Source of the DNA: Selenomonadales bacterium 4137-cl
Lineage (GTDB): Bacteria > Bacillota > Negativicutes > Sporomusales > UBA7701
Assembly: GCA_032334055.1 (NCBI GenBank)
Contig: JAUOZS010000001.1
Coordinates: 4,295,475-4,359,474, forward strand
Direction of reading: 5' to 3'
Length of the DNA: 64,000 nt
Part shown: one piece after another, positions 1 to 7,195 of the stretch
How positions within the stretch are numbered: position 1 is the first letter of the stretch
Layout: every line of letters begins with the position of its first letter
Program-made: the position numbers and the translations under genes
Notes under the pieces: model-generated
Seen by the model: the letters and a program-made list of their open reading frames with translations, nothing else
What the model was told of the DNA's origin: nothing
Databases searched by the model: none

Positions 1-146
1 TCCGCGAGGAAGGCCGGCTCAGGGCCCATCAGATAAAACAAGGCAAATACGAAGACATCATCATCTTCGGCCTCTTCCGGCCCGAATGGGAGGAAACGCG
101 TCCCAGACTGCTCGAAACTCTGCGGGAGGTGAGTCGCAATGGCTGA
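1..146 (+). CDS. pseH: PseH-like N-acetyltransferase, C-terminal end only
   Basis: An open frame enters from the left edge (first full codon at base 3) and stops at 144-146. The visible 47 residues, with the stretch EDIIIFGLFRPEW, look like the last strand and helix of the GNAT enzyme that acetylates UDP-4-amino-4,6-dideoxy-AltNAc in pseudaminic acid synthesis. The stop overlaps the start of pseI by 8 bases, which supports a joint role. Most of the gene is outside the window, so the name rests on the C-terminal motif and on the neighbour. Confidence 0.6.
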   Translation, partial: REEGRLRAHQIKQGKYEDIIIFGLFRPEWEETRPRLLETLREVSRNG

Positions 147-1206
147 ATTCTTGATCGGCGACCGCGCCATCGGCGCCGGCAGCCCCCCGTTCGTCATCGC
201 CGAAATGTCCGGCAACCACAACCAATCCCTTGAGCGCGCCCTCGCCATCGTCGACGCCGCCGCCCGGGCGGGCGCCCACGCCCTCAAAATCCAGACCTAC
301 ACCCCCGACACCATGACCCTCGATCTCGACCGGGGCGAATTCCACATCGGCGACGCCAACAGCCTCTGGCAGGGCAAATCGCTCTATAAACTCTACCAGG
401 AAGCCCACACCCCCTGGGAATGGCACCGGCCCATCCTCGACCGCTGCCGCGAACACGGCCTGCTCGGCTTCAGCACCCCCTTCGACGAAACCGCCGTCGA
501 CTTCCTCGAAACCCTCGACGTTCCCTGCTATAAAGTCGCCTCCTTCGAAAACACCGACCTGCCGCTGATCCGCAAAATCGCCGCCACCGGCAAACCGGTC
601 ATAATCTCGACCGGCATGGCCACCGCCGCCGAACTCGACGAAACCGTCCGCCACGCGCGGGCCGCCGGCTGCCGCGACATCGTCCTTCTCAAATGCACCA
701 GCACCTACCCCGCGACCCCCGAAAACTCCAACCTGCTCACCATCCCCCACATGCGCCAGCTGTTCGCCTGCGAGGTAGGCCTGTCCGACCACACCATGGG
801 GGTGGGAACGGCGGTAGCCGCCGTCGCCCTCGGGGCGACCGTAATCGAAAAACACTTCACCCTCGCGCGCGCCGACGGCGGCGTCGACAGCGCCTTCTCG
901 CTCGAACCAGCCGAATTCTCCGCCCTCGTCGCCGAAACCGAGCGGGCCTGGCAGGCCCTCGGCGCCGTCCGCTACGGGCCGTCCGACAGGGAAAAGGCGT
1001 CGTTGCAGTACCGCCGGTCGCTCTACGTCGCCCGCGACATGAAAGCCGGCGACACCTTCACAGCCGGCAACCTGCGGGCGATCAGGCCTGGCAACGGGCT
1101 GGCGCCCAAATACTACAACCTGCTCCTCGGGAAAAAAGTCATCCACGACGTAAACGCGGGAACCCCCGTCAGCTTCGATTTGGTCATGGAAATGGAAGAC
1201 AAATAG
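139..1206 (+). CDS. pseI: Pseudaminic acid synthase PseI
   Basis: This 355-residue protein matches the NeuB/PseI sialic-acid-synthase type. The enzyme condenses 2,4-diacetamido-2,4,6-trideoxy-L-altrose with phosphoenolpyruvate to give pseudaminic acid in the cytoplasm. The N-terminal barrel has the family stretches VIAEMSGNHNQ (about residues 20-30), HALKIQTYTPDT and SDHTMG with IEKHFT. The C-terminal SAF/antifreeze-like domain covers about residues 290-350. The ATG overlaps the end of pseH, so the two are translationally coupled. The late flagellar genes that follow suggest the sugar decorates flagellin. Length is normal for the family. Confidence 0.9.
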   Translation: MAEFLIGDRAIGAGSPPFVIAEMSGNHNQSLERALAIVDAAARAGAHALKIQTYTPDTMTLDLDRGEFHIGDANSLWQGKSLYKLYQEAHTPWEWHRPILDRCREHGLLGFSTPFDETAVDFLETLDVPCYKVASFENTDLPLIRKIAATGKPVIISTGMATAAELDETVRHARAAGCRDIVLLKCTSTYPATPENSNLLTIPHMRQLFACEVGLSDHTMGVGTAVAAVALGATVIEKHFTLARADGGVDSAFSLEPAEFSALVAETERAWQALGAVRYGPSDREKASLQYRRSLYVARDMKAGDTFTAGNLRAIRPGNGLAPKYYNLLLGKKVIHDVNAGTPVSFDLVMEMEDK

Positions 1207-1217
1207 CAAAAACGGCG

Positions 1218-1244
1218 AAATGCGGCGGAAATCCCGCCGCATTT
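1218..1244 (+). terminator. Hairpin after pseI
   Basis: An 11-bp perfect stem (AAATGCGGCGG pairing with CCGCCGCATTT) with a 5-base loop lies 12 bases after the pseI stop. The T run after it is short (ATTGTTG), so termination may be partial. It separates the sugar genes from the sigma-D type promoter that follows. Confidence 0.6.
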
Positions 1245-1258
1245 ATTGTTGAAAATGC

Positions 1259-1286
1259 TAAAGAAATCGACCGTTTCCTTCGATAA
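1259..1286 (+). promoter_or_regulatory. Sigma-D/FliA-type promoter before flaG
   Basis: TAAA at 1259-1262, a 16-base spacer, then TTCGATAA ending at 1286. The known consensus is TAAA, about 15 bases, GCCGATAA. The site lies 35 bases before the flaG start and directly before late flagellar genes, where such a promoter is expected. Confidence 0.65.
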
Positions 1287-1321
1287 TATTTATACCGGTA
1301 GTATTTTGCGAGGTGATTCAC

Positions 1322-1687
1322 ATGGAAGTGAATAAAATCAATCCGGCCGTTTTGCCGGACCAGGGAATGTCCGGCGCCGCTGTTGATGCCAAGGTATTCA
1401 AGGGAAACCCCGACGCCCAGCAGAAAATGCCCGCAAAACAGTCATCACCCCAGGAGGACCCGACCCCGGAGGAGATGGAAAACGTCACAGACGCCATGAA
1501 CAAATTCATGGAGTCGCTCAACGCCGACCTGCAGTTCGCGATTCACGAAAAAACCAACCGCATGATGGTCAGGGTGGTCGACGTCAAAACCCATAAAGTG
1601 CTCAAGGAATTTCCGCCGCACGAACTGCTCGACACCCTGGCTGCCATCAGCGAATACGTGGGAGCGCTCCTCGACAAAAAAGTCTGA
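1322..1687 (+). CDS. flaG: Flagellar protein FlaG
   Basis: A 121-residue protein of the FlaG family. The variable N-terminal half is rich in Pro, Gln and Glu. The conserved C-terminal part (about 45-120) carries LNADLQFAIHEKTNRMMVRVVD and LDTLAAIS motifs. FlaG affects filament length and usually sits before fliD, as here. I chose the ATG at 1322 because AGGTG at 1311-1315 gives a 6-base spacing; an in-frame GTG at 1313 would overlap that ribosome site. First gene after the sigma-D type promoter. Confidence 0.88.
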   Translation: MEVNKINPAVLPDQGMSGAAVDAKVFKGNPDAQQKMPAKQSSPQEDPTPEEMENVTDAMNKFMESLNADLQFAIHEKTNRMMVRVVDVKTHKVLKEFPPHELLDTLAAISEYVGALLDKKV

Positions 1688-1719
1688 GGGCTTCCAACGG
1701 TTAGATTGGAGGGATACTT

Positions 1720-3579
1720 ATGGTCATGCGCACATACGGTCTGAGCGGTTCGGGAATGGATATCGATTCGCTCGTCAAAGACCTGATGAAAGCCCGCAGA
1801 GCGCGGTACGACAAAGTTCAGCAGCAGAGAACCCAGTTGGAGTGGAAAAAAGAAGACTATAACTCCATCTACACCCTCGCGCAGAATTTCCGCAACACCG
1901 ACCTCGCCAACTTCCGCAAGCAGAGCAACCTGTCCCCGAAGCTGGTATCGTCCACCAACGACGCGGTCGTGAGCGCCACCGCCAACGGGGCGGCGGCCAA
2001 CATCGAGCACTCCATCGTCGTCAGCCAACTGGCCGGCGGCGTCAAAATGACCAGCAGCGACGGCATCACCCCCACAGGCAACTACAAAGGCTCGCTGACC
2101 GCCCAGTTTGGTATCGCCGCCGGCACCACCCTCGACTTCACCATCAACGGCAAAAACATCAAAGTCAACGTCACCGATACCACCACCCTCAACAACGTCG
2201 CCAGCAGCATCAACCAGGCGGACGCCGGCGTAAAAGCCAGCTATGACGCCACCCTTGACAGATTCTTCCTTTACACCGACAAAACAGGCGCCGCCGCCAC
2301 AATCAACTTCAACGGCACCACCGACGGGGGAATGGACTTCCTGTTCAACACCCTCAAACTCGGCGGTTACTCACCCGGTCTGAACACCATCGGCGAGGTC
2401 AGCCGCAACACCGTGGACGCCGCCGACTACGGCACCAAAACCCTCCAGGAACTGTACGGCATCAGCGGCGACTTCCAGCTAAGCATGACCGACAACGGCG
2501 TCGCCGACACCATCGACATCGCCGCCAGCGACACCCTCAGCGTCGCCCTCGACAAAATCAACGCCAAACTGGGCGCAGGCGCCGCCACCTACGACGCCGG
2601 CACTGGCCGGATCACCGTCAAAGCCGTCGATCCCGACCACGCCTACACCCTCGACGGGGCGGACGCCACCGGCAAAGCCTTCCTCCAGGACAACCTCGGG
2701 CTTGTCTCCATGGTCCAGAACGGCCACGACGCCGTCTTCAACCTTGACGGCGTGGATCTCACCCAGGCCGCGAACACCTTCACCGTCTCCGGCGTCACGT
2801 ACAACCTCAAATCGGTCAGCCTGACAAATCCCGACACCGGCTCCCCTATAGCGACCTCGGTCAACGTCAAGGCGGACATCGAAAAGACCATCGACGCGGT
2901 CCAGTCGTTCGTGGACATATACAACAGCTTCATCTCCGTCATCAACAAAGAAGTCAACGAAGACCGCTACCGCGACTACATGCCCCTCACCAGCGAGCAG
3001 AAAGAAGCCATGAGCGACAGCGAAGCCGCCGCCTGGGAAAAGAAAGCGCGAAGCGGCATACTGCGCAACGACTCCATTCTCTCGTCCGCCCTCACGACAA
3101 TGCGACGCAATATTTCCACCCCCATCAGCGGGCTGAGCGGGAAATACACCTCCGCTTCGAGCATCGGCGTCAGGACCGGCTCCTATATCGACGACGACGG
3201 CAACCTCACATCGGAATACGGCAACGGCGGGAAACTGTACGTCGACGAAGACGACCTGCGGGCCGCCCTTGAGGAAGATCCCGACGTCGTATACAAAATC
3301 TTCGGCAACACCGAAAGCACAACCGGCGTCGCCGGCCGCCTCTACGACCAGTTCGACGAGGCGCTGAAGCAACTGCGCACCGAAGCCGGCTATCCCAACA
3401 CCACCGATACGACCAGCTTTTTGGCCAAGCGCCTGCAAAACTACGACAAGCAGCTAGTCTCCATGAACGACCAGCTGACAATGATGGAAAACCGCTATTA
3501 CCGGCAATTCGACGCCATGGAAGCGGCGCTCGCGCAGCTCAACAAGCAAAGCTCGTGGCTGAGCCAGCAATTCAGCTGA
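1720..3579 (+). CDS. fliD: Flagellar hook-associated protein 2 / filament cap FliD
   Basis: A 619-residue FliD, which caps the growing filament and folds exported flagellin. The N-terminal domain starts with SGSGMDIDSLVKDLMKARR and a heptad-like helix (about 10-65). The central part holds repeated beta-rich domains. The C-terminal domain (about 380-619) has VKADIEKTIDAVQSFVDIYN and closes with a coiled coil ending LSQQFS. A ribosome site GGAGGG precedes the ATG. It lies 32 bases after flaG and before fliS, the usual order. It is longer than the 450-500 residues of many FliD proteins because of the central inserts. Confidence 0.95.
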   Translation: MVMRTYGLSGSGMDIDSLVKDLMKARRARYDKVQQQRTQLEWKKEDYNSIYTLAQNFRNTDLANFRKQSNLSPKLVSSTNDAVVSATANGAAANIEHSIVVSQLAGGVKMTSSDGITPTGNYKGSLTAQFGIAAGTTLDFTINGKNIKVNVTDTTTLNNVASSINQADAGVKASYDATLDRFFLYTDKTGAAATINFNGTTDGGMDFLFNTLKLGGYSPGLNTIGEVSRNTVDAADYGTKTLQELYGISGDFQLSMTDNGVADTIDIAASDTLSVALDKINAKLGAGAATYDAGTGRITVKAVDPDHAYTLDGADATGKAFLQDNLGLVSMVQNGHDAVFNLDGVDLTQAANTFTVSGVTYNLKSVSLTNPDTGSPIATSVNVKADIEKTIDAVQSFVDIYNSFISVINKEVNEDRYRDYMPLTSEQKEAMSDSEAAAWEKKARSGILRNDSILSSALTTMRRNISTPISGLSGKYTSASSIGVRTGSYIDDDGNLTSEYGNGGKLYVDEDDLRAALEEDPDVVYKIFGNTESTTGVAGRLYDQFDEALKQLRTEAGYPNTTDTTSFLAKRLQNYDKQLVSMNDQLTMMENRYYRQFDAMEAALAQLNKQSSWLSQQFS

Positions 3580-3608
3580 TAAACTAACCGACACGGGGGC
3601 CGAAAGAC

Positions 3609-4166
3609 ATGGCAATCGCGGGACTTTCCGGAAGCAGTGTTGAATACTACGCCCGGCTCAGCGCCGAAAAGGAGACGATCAAAAACCAGGCCGCCAACCT
3701 GGAAAGCGCCGCCAAGAAAGTCGAAGACAGCATCGACGCATTCAGCCCGAACGGAATGTTTACCAACCTCTACATAACCAACAAAAACAGCTCCGCGTTC
3801 CGGGATTTCTCGGCCAACGCCCTTCGCGGACTGGTCAAAAGCTATAACGAGCTCAACGAGGTGAGCGCATCCTCCGACCGGCTGAGCGACGAAGGCAAGG
3901 CGCTGCTCGACAAGGCGAAAGCGCTGTTTGCCGGCCCAAACGCCGAATTGTTCCGGGAGATGGGGCTCGAAATGAACGCCGCCACCGGGACAATGACGTT
4001 CGATGAGAATCGCTTTGCCGACAGACTGGCCGCCGATCCTTACGAAGTCAAACGGCTGCTCTGCGACCGCAACAGCCTGGGCTCGGTGCTGCAGCAAGTC
4101 ATTGAAGACATTGCGGCCAGGTCCACCCAAGGCTATTTCAACTCCTCGTTCATCATCAATGCATAA
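3609..4166 (+). CDS. Small flagellar protein resembling a FliD C-terminal domain
   Basis: A 185-residue protein between fliD and fliS. The N-terminal half is helical (about 15-45, with charged heptads). The C-terminal part (about 120-165) has the pattern G-L-x-M-N-x-x-T-G-T-M-T-F-D-E-N-R then LAADPYEVKRLL. That pattern is typical of the FliD C-terminal domain, where a beta-hairpin is followed by a helix bearing a DPxxV motif. No signal peptide or membrane helix is visible. It is spaced 29 bases from fliD and 66 from fliS, so it is in the operon. It could be a filament accessory or export-linked protein. The resemblance is seen by eye and its function is unknown. Confidence 0.7.
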   Translation: MAIAGLSGSSVEYYARLSAEKETIKNQAANLESAAKKVEDSIDAFSPNGMFTNLYITNKNSSAFRDFSANALRGLVKSYNELNEVSASSDRLSDEGKALLDKAKALFAGPNAELFREMGLEMNAATGTMTFDENRFADRLAADPYEVKRLLCDRNSLGSVLQQVIEDIAARSTQGYFNSSFIINA

Positions 4167-4232
4167 TCCGGCCCGAAACCATCGGCCCGCCCATACCGCC
4201 ACGACAATTCAGCACGCAGGAGGAAGATACAC

Positions 4233-4625
4233 ATGGATGCTTCCACGACCGCCAGCACCTACAGGACCCAGCAAATAATGACCGCCTCCCCGGAAGAACT
4301 TACCATGATGCTGTATAACGGCGCCATCCGCTTTGTCAACGAAAGCATCCAGAGCCTTGAGGCGGGCAATCTGGAGAAATCGAACAACGCCAACATCCGG
4401 GCCCAGAATATCGTCCGCGAATTTATGGCCACCCTCGACATGCGGTACGACATCGCCAAAAACCTCATGGCCCTCTACGACTACATCGAATATTGCCTCA
4501 TCCAGGGCAACGCCCATAAAGACAAATCCCAACTCGAACAGGCCCGGTCGATGCTCCAGGAGCTCCGCGACACCTGGGCCGAAGCAATGAAACAAGTAAG
4601 ACTGGCAAAGGTGGTCGGTAGATAA
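4233..4625 (+). CDS. fliS: Flagellar export chaperone FliS
   Basis: A 130-residue, all-helical protein with the FliS signatures YRTQQIMTASPEELTMMLYNGAIRF near the N-terminus and LMALYDYIEYCLIQGN in the middle. FliS binds the C-terminus of flagellin in the cytoplasm and prevents early polymerisation. AGGAGG lies 7 bases before the ATG. The stop shares one base with the next start (4625), so the two genes are coupled. Confidence 0.95.
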   Translation: MDASTTASTYRTQQIMTASPEELTMMLYNGAIRFVNESIQSLEAGNLEKSNNANIRAQNIVREFMATLDMRYDIAKNLMALYDYIEYCLIQGNAHKDKSQLEQARSMLQELRDTWAEAMKQVRLAKVVGR

Positions 4626-4963
4626 TGGTAGTGAAGTCGGCGAAAGACCTGTGGTGCGACTATCTGTTCCTGACGAGGGAAATGGCTAAATTCCTCGCGA
4701 AAGAGGATCTGGAAATGTTCCAAAACCTGATGGACCAGCGGGAACGCCTCCAGCAACTGATAGACGACAACGCCGACAATCATTTTGCCGCCTCCGACGA
4801 GGGACGGAAAATCCTCACCCTGATCCGCGACACCAACACCGGCATCTCTCTCGCCATCAACGGCCGCTACAGCCGGAACAAAAAAATCGACCTCGTCGAC
4901 CAGGCCTACGCCGGAGGCAACGCGCCCCCCGCCGCCGGCAGCCGGATGAACAGAATGGGCTGA
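4625..4963 (+). CDS. FliT/FlgN-like flagellar chaperone
   Basis: A 112-residue, mostly helical protein starting on the last base of the fliS stop. The pattern of charged heptads (DLEMFQNLMDQRERLQQLID, about 30-50) and the place directly after fliS fit the FliT type of export chaperone, which usually serves FliD. The C-terminal tail is short, Ala/Pro-rich and probably unstructured. FliT proteins are poorly conserved, so the assignment rests on position and size. Confidence 0.7.
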   Translation: MVVKSAKDLWCDYLFLTREMAKFLAKEDLEMFQNLMDQRERLQQLIDDNADNHFAASDEGRKILTLIRDTNTGISLAINGRYSRNKKIDLVDQAYAGGNAPPAAGSRMNRMG

Positions 4964-4973
4964 CACGCACATC

Positions 4974-4995
4974 GGCGGGTAACGGAATACCCGCC
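4974..4995 (+). terminator. Intercistronic hairpin in the flagellar operon
   Basis: An 8-bp stem, GGCGGGTA with TACCCGCC, and a 6-base loop, but no T run. It may protect or trim the message rather than stop transcription before the next gene. Confidence 0.35.
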
Positions 4996-5034
4996 CGGAT
5001 AAATCGATCATCCGAACTCACGGAGGAGAGAACG

Positions 5035-6114
5035 ATGAAAATCGATAGCTACGCCATCTCCATGTCCAGTCAGCACCGGCAGACCGAAACCGACCTCCGG
5101 CAGGAAAACCTGCGCTACTGGACCGGCGACCGTCAGAACCAGACCGCCGCGTCGCAGCTCGGCCAGGTTGCCGAACAGGCGAGGCAAGACCTCGTCGAAA
5201 TATCCGACGCCGCCAGACAACTGCTTGCCGGCCAAACCGCGGGCGCGGTCGAAGCCAGCGACGAAACCGATGTTTTCGAACTGAGCGACACCGACAAGCT
5301 GAAGATCCAGATGATTCAGGATTTCATCGAGCGACTAACCGGCAAAAAACTCAAAATCCAAATCCCCGAAACCCGCAGAATCAAGCTGGACATCGCCGCC
5401 GAACTGCTCGGCCTGCGCCACAGCGCCGCCCAAGCCCGGCCGCGTTACGGCTGGGGCCTCGCCTACGACCTTCACGAGCGGCACTACGAATCCGAGCAGA
5501 CGACCTTCGCCGCCTCAGGCTCCGTCAAAACGGCCGACGGCCGCGAAATAAACTTTGACATCGCCTTCGCCGCCAGCCGCGAATACGCCTCCGAAACCAA
5601 CGTCAGCATCCGGGCCGGCGACGCCCTCGTCGACCCGCTCGTCATAAACTTCGCCGCCCCCGCCGCCAGCCTCACCGCCGCCAAATACGCCTTCGACCTC
5701 GACGCCGACGGCGACAAGGAACAGATCTCCTTCGTCGGCCAGGGCAGCGGCTTCCTCACCCTCGACAAGAACGGCGACGGCATCGTCAACAACGGCAGCG
5801 AACTCTTCGGGCCCGAGAGCGGCAACGGGTTTGCCGACCTGGCAGCCTATGACGCCGACGGCAACAACTGGATCGACGAAAACGACCCTATCTACGCCAA
5901 ACTCAGCGTCTGGACAAAAGACGAAAACGGCAACGACCGCCTCCTCGCCCTCGGGCAGACCGGCGTCGGCGCCATCTACCTCGGCAACGTCGACACCGAC
6001 TTCAGCTACAAAGACACCGCCAACCAGCTTCAGGGCCAGCTGCAGCGCAGCGGCGTATTCCTGAGCGAAGAGGGCGGGGTGGGGACTATTCAGCAAGTCG
6101 ACCTAGCAGTATAA
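5035..6114 (+). CDS. Protein with EF-hand-like calcium loops at the end of the flagellar operon
   Basis: A 359-residue protein of unknown function. The N-terminus (MKIDSYAISMSSQH) has no classical signal peptide. Residues about 100-130 are helical. The C-terminal third has three acidic loops, LDADGDKEQ (about 222), LDKNGDGIV (about 241) and YDADGNNWID (about 270). They lie in a region with GFLTLDKNGDGIVNNGSELFG, an arrangement common in RTX-associated and VCBS-like surface proteins, where these loops bind calcium. GGAGGAG precedes the ATG. It is 71 bases after the FliT-like gene, so it may be co-expressed. Export, if any, would need another route such as the flagellar apparatus; that is inference. 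Confidence 0.7.
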   Translation: MKIDSYAISMSSQHRQTETDLRQENLRYWTGDRQNQTAASQLGQVAEQARQDLVEISDAARQLLAGQTAGAVEASDETDVFELSDTDKLKIQMIQDFIERLTGKKLKIQIPETRRIKLDIAAELLGLRHSAAQARPRYGWGLAYDLHERHYESEQTTFAASGSVKTADGREINFDIAFAASREYASETNVSIRAGDALVDPLVINFAAPAASLTAAKYAFDLDADGDKEQISFVGQGSGFLTLDKNGDGIVNNGSELFGPESGNGFADLAAYDADGNNWIDENDPIYAKLSVWTKDENGNDRLLALGQTGVGAIYLGNVDTDFSYKDTANQLQGQLQRSGVFLSEEGGVGTIQQVDLAV

Positions 6115-6116
6115 CG

Positions 6117-6238
6117 GGCCGTTGATAAAGCCCCATCTGCGCACTTGTTCCTGCGGGCGCTCGCTAGCCTATACCACGCGGCGCTGTTTTCGCTCGCGTT
6201 CCCGGCATCGCCACGCATCCGGGCCTATCCGAACGGCC
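6117..6238 (+). repeat. Intergenic palindromic repeat, copy 1 (diverged)
   Basis: Ends are inverted (GGCCGTT at the left, AACGGCC at the right). The next bases, GATAAAGCCCCATCTG, match copy 6 closely, while the centre has diverged. It is one of six copies between 6.1 and 24.6 kb. It sits directly after the last flagellar gene. Confidence 0.65.
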
Positions 6239-6267
6239 ACAAAGTTTATTGAGGATACACTTTCCAA

Positions 6268-6291
6268 GGCCCGGCGAATGCCGGGTCTTTT
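6268..6291 (+). terminator. Terminator after the flagellar operon
   Basis: Stem CCCGGC/GCCGGG with a GAAT loop followed by TCTTTT. It ends the read-through from the flagellar operon before the strong promoter at 6336. Confidence 0.7.
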
Positions 6292-6335
6292 CCGCTTCGG
6301 CACATAACCACGCGGCAATTGCCTTATTTTTTTAC

Positions 6336-6364
6336 TTGCTTTTTTTTGCCACCCTCCTTATAAT
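6336..6364 (+). promoter_or_regulatory. Strong vegetative promoter for the candidate RNA
   Basis: TTGCTT (6336-6341), a 17-base spacer that is T-rich, and a perfect TATAAT (6359-6364). The expected first transcribed base is about 6371, where the closing helix of the candidate RNA begins. Confidence 0.8.
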
Positions 6365-6370
6365 TTGGGG

Positions 6371-6612
6371 TAAAGGAACCCTTTTGCTTAGGTCTGTGGT
6401 TGAAAATCGATGCCAGTCGCAGGCGAAACGATCCACGTAAGGGGCCCAAAGAGGTCTTGAGCATGGTGCGGCTTAGAAGTAAGCCCTGCCGGCGGGCGCT
6501 TAGGCGCAGCGGCCGAGAGAAGTAGTAGTGAGGGGATTGAATTCCTAGTAGCGAACCTTCCAGCAGGCGGGTGTGGGGGAAAAGACCAGGTCGGCTAAGC
6601 AATGGTCCTTTA
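6371..6612 (+). ncRNA. Candidate structured RNA of about 240 bases, identity unknown
   Basis: The segment has no credible protein frame but is closed by its own ends. Bases 6371-6377 (TAAAGGA) pair with 6606-6612 (TCCTTTA), and 6384-6391 (TTGCTTAG) pair with 6595-6602 (CTAAGCAA). Inner hairpins include GGCTTA/TAAGCC at 6470-6485. The strong promoter places the transcript start at the first paired base. No T run follows, so the RNA may be cut from a longer transcript that includes the zinc-ribbon gene. It is not a tRNA, tmRNA, SRP RNA or RNase P RNA by the motifs I know. Given hpf and secA nearby, the raiA-motif RNA family is one candidate, and 6S-like RNA another. Confidence 0.6.
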
Positions 6613-6638
6613 ATTTGAAGGTGAGGGGATTTCGAGGA

Positions 6639-6932
6639 ATGGCTTTCGAGGACAAGACCTTAAAGTGCAAAGACTGCGGAGGAGACTTCATCTTTACGGC
6701 CGGAGAGCAGGAGTTCTATGCCGAGAAAGGCTTCGAGAACGAACCTGCCCGCTGCCGGGAATGCCGCGATGCGCGCAGGCGCAGCCGGGATGGCGGCGAA
6801 GCCAGAGCCCCGCGGGAAATGCACGAAACTGTCTGTGCCGAGTGCGGCATCGTCACCCAGGTGCCCTTCAAACCGCGCAACGACCGCCCCATATACTGCC
6901 GCGAGTGCTTCAACGCCAAAAAACAAATCTGA
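6639..6932 (+). CDS. Zinc-ribbon protein with four CxxC pairs
   Basis: A 97-residue protein with four CxxC knuckles: C10/C13, C39/C42, C66/C69 and C87/C90. These would form two zinc ribbons joined by a basic Arg-rich linker (about 44-60). This is the short zinc-ribbon type common in Firmicutes, found near cold-shock genes. Its function is unknown, and nucleic-acid binding is a guess from the basic linker. The ATG at 6639 is preferred because GGTGAGGGG lies about 10 bases upstream; a longer frame would run into the RNA candidate. Confidence 0.85.
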   Translation: MAFEDKTLKCKDCGGDFIFTAGEQEFYAEKGFENEPARCRECRDARRRSRDGGEARAPREMHETVCAECGIVTQVPFKPRNDRPIYCRECFNAKKQI

Positions 6933-6943
6933 CGCCCAACAAC

Positions 6944-6969
6944 GCCCGGAGCTAATCCGGGCTTTTTTT
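6944..6969 (+). terminator. Rho-independent terminator after the zinc-ribbon gene
   Basis: Stem GCCCGGA/TCCGGGC, loop GCTAA, then seven T. Confidence 0.9.
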
Positions 6970-7010
6970 GTTCCCGGCCTAAACGATGGCTTTTTTCGAT
7001 CACCACAGAC

Positions 7011-7099
7011 TTATCCCCAGACCAAATCGCCGCAAATAAGATTATCAACACATTTATCCACATTATCCACAGACGCGAGATGAAGAATTCTGTGGAAAA
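7011..7099 (+). promoter_or_regulatory. Cluster of five DnaA-box-like sites
   Basis: Two perfect TTATCCACA boxes lie at 7054-7062 and 7063-7071. Near matches are TTATCAACA at 7042-7050 and TTATCCCCA at 7011-7019. TTTTCCACA lies on the other strand at 7091-7099. An AT-rich stretch follows (7127-7165). Five sites in 89 bases of a GC-rich genome are not expected by chance. No dnaA, dnaN or rpmH lies in the window, so this may be a DnaA-titrating or regulatory locus rather than the main origin. Confidence 0.65.
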
Positions 7100-7126
7100 A
7101 TGTCCAAGAATAAGCGTGATTGCGTG

Positions 7127-7155
7127 TTGATTATTTATGCATGTTATCGTATAAT
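7127..7155 (+). promoter_or_regulatory. Vegetative promoter for the first amino-acid ABC transporter
   Basis: TTGATT (7127-7132), 17-base spacer, TATAAT (7150-7155), 41 bases before the binding-protein start. Confidence 0.8.
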
Positions 7156-7195
7156 TATAATCGTTGCCAAACACACTATACCGGGAGGGACCACC

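Noticed and set aside
7011..7099. Calling the DnaA-box cluster the chromosomal origin
   Set aside because: No dnaA, dnaN, gyrB or rpmH is nearby, so only a DnaA-binding region can be claimed.
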